Shown: one piece after another, positions 6,527 to 6,638 of the stretch | Position numbering within the stretch: the first letter of the stretch is position 1 | Layout of the letters: each line of letters starts with the position of its first letter | Assembly: GCA_021849525.1 (NCBI GenBank) | Contig: JAJZSS010000088.1 | Span: 1-6,638 of the forward strand | Reading direction: 5' to 3' | DNA from: Chloroflexota bacterium | Lineage (GTDB): Bacteria; Chloroflexota; Anaerolineae; Anaerolineales; UBA4823 | Length of the DNA: 6,638 bases | Position numbers and translations under genes: made by a program | Notes under the pieces: generated by a model | Seen by the model: only the letters and a program-made list of their open reading frames with translations | The model's database searches: none | What the model was told of the DNA's origin: nothing

Positions 6527-6551
6527 TGCTGCTCACTTTCCCCCGTCAGAT

Positions 6552-6591
6552 AAAAAAACCGTTTTTGAAGTCGTGCAATCTTCAAAAACGG
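6552..6591 (-). terminator. intrinsic terminator of the minus-strand gene at the right edge
   Basis: The arms 6559-6570 and 6580-6591 (CCGTTTTTGAAG and its exact reverse complement) form a perfect 12-bp stem with a 9-base loop. On the minus strand it is followed directly by seven T (6558-6552). There is no T run on the + strand side, so the direction is minus. It lies 7 bp after the TAG of the hydrophobic reading frame that ends at 6599. Confidence 0.88.
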
Positions 6592-6598
6592 CCGATGG

Positions 6599-6637
6599 CT
6601 ACAAAAACCACACGATCAGGTAATAACCGATCGCGCC
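6599..6637 (-). CDS. C-terminal end of a probable membrane protein, continuing beyond the window
   Basis: Read on the minus strand from 6637, 12 codons lead to a TAG at 6601-6599 and give GAIGYYLIVWFL, the end of a likely membrane helix. The stop lies 7 bp before a minus-strand intrinsic terminator, which supports a real gene end. The other two minus frames stop at once (TGA at about 6620-6618) or run into the terminator stem (TGA at 6584-6582) and are less likely. The fragment is too short to name. A PspC-like or other small membrane protein would fit the hydrophobic end, but that is a guess. Confidence 0.5.
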   Translation of the reverse strand, partial: GAIGYYLIVWFL

Positions 6638-6638
6638 T

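Noticed and set aside
6535..6591. minus-strand promoter for the 34-aa ORF (TTGCAC, 17 bp, TTTTAT)
   Set aside because: The match to consensus is weak and the elements fall within the terminator hairpin and its U run, so it cannot be told apart from chance.
6438..6623. 61-codon + strand frame after the hpf terminator
   Set aside because: It runs through the minus-strand terminator hairpin, has no ribosome binding site and no sensible protein character. The minus-strand reading of the region is better supported.

Overview
The window is most likely from a member of the Chloroflexota, probably class Anaerolineae. This is inferred from gene content, gene order, protein character and a moderately high GC content, not from a marker gene. 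It holds the distal part of a Tad/Flp-type (type IVc) pilus assembly operon, followed by two housekeeping or competence-type genes on the same strand and a convergent intergenic region. It looks like conserved core DNA: there is no insertion sequence, phage gene, tRNA, rRNA or CRISPR array.

Layout on the + strand: the 3' end of a cpaB/rcpC-like gene (2-199); cpaE/tadZ, a receiver domain fused to a ParA/MinD-like ATPase (231-1484); cpaF/tadA, the secretion ATPase (1507-2916); tadB (2960-3928) and tadC (3945-4898), the two inner-membrane platform proteins; a comF-family phosphoribosyltransferase-like gene starting at TTG (4915-5655); a 106-bp gap with three tandem copies of a 16-bp unit (5675-5722) and a possible promoter; and a long-form ribosome hibernation factor gene, hpf (5762-6328). 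A strong intrinsic terminator follows at 6365-6401. The gaps from cpaB to comF are only 16-43 bp, so these six genes probably form one transcription unit. hpf may also have its own promoter.

The right end (6402-6638) belongs mainly to the opposite strand. The last residues of a hydrophobic protein end at 6599 and are followed within 7 bp by a minus-strand intrinsic terminator (6552-6591). Between the two terminators lies a possible 34-codon minus-strand ORF (6422-6526) with GC-rich third positions.

How the genes work together: CpaF hydrolyses ATP at the cytoplasmic face of the TadB/TadC platform to drive pilin polymerisation. CpaE is expected to position or regulate the machine and here has a receiver domain with all phosphorylation residues. 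CpaB is the extracytoplasmic assembly protein. ComF proteins act in natural transformation in other bacteria, so its place directly behind tadC suggests, without proving, a link between the pilus and DNA uptake. HPF silences ribosomes as 100S dimers in stationary phase or stress. I see no wholly new system. The points most worth a second look are the 16-bp repeat array before hpf, the small minus-strand ORF between terminators, the divergent Asp-box region of CpaF, the intact receiver of CpaE and the tadC-comF linkage.
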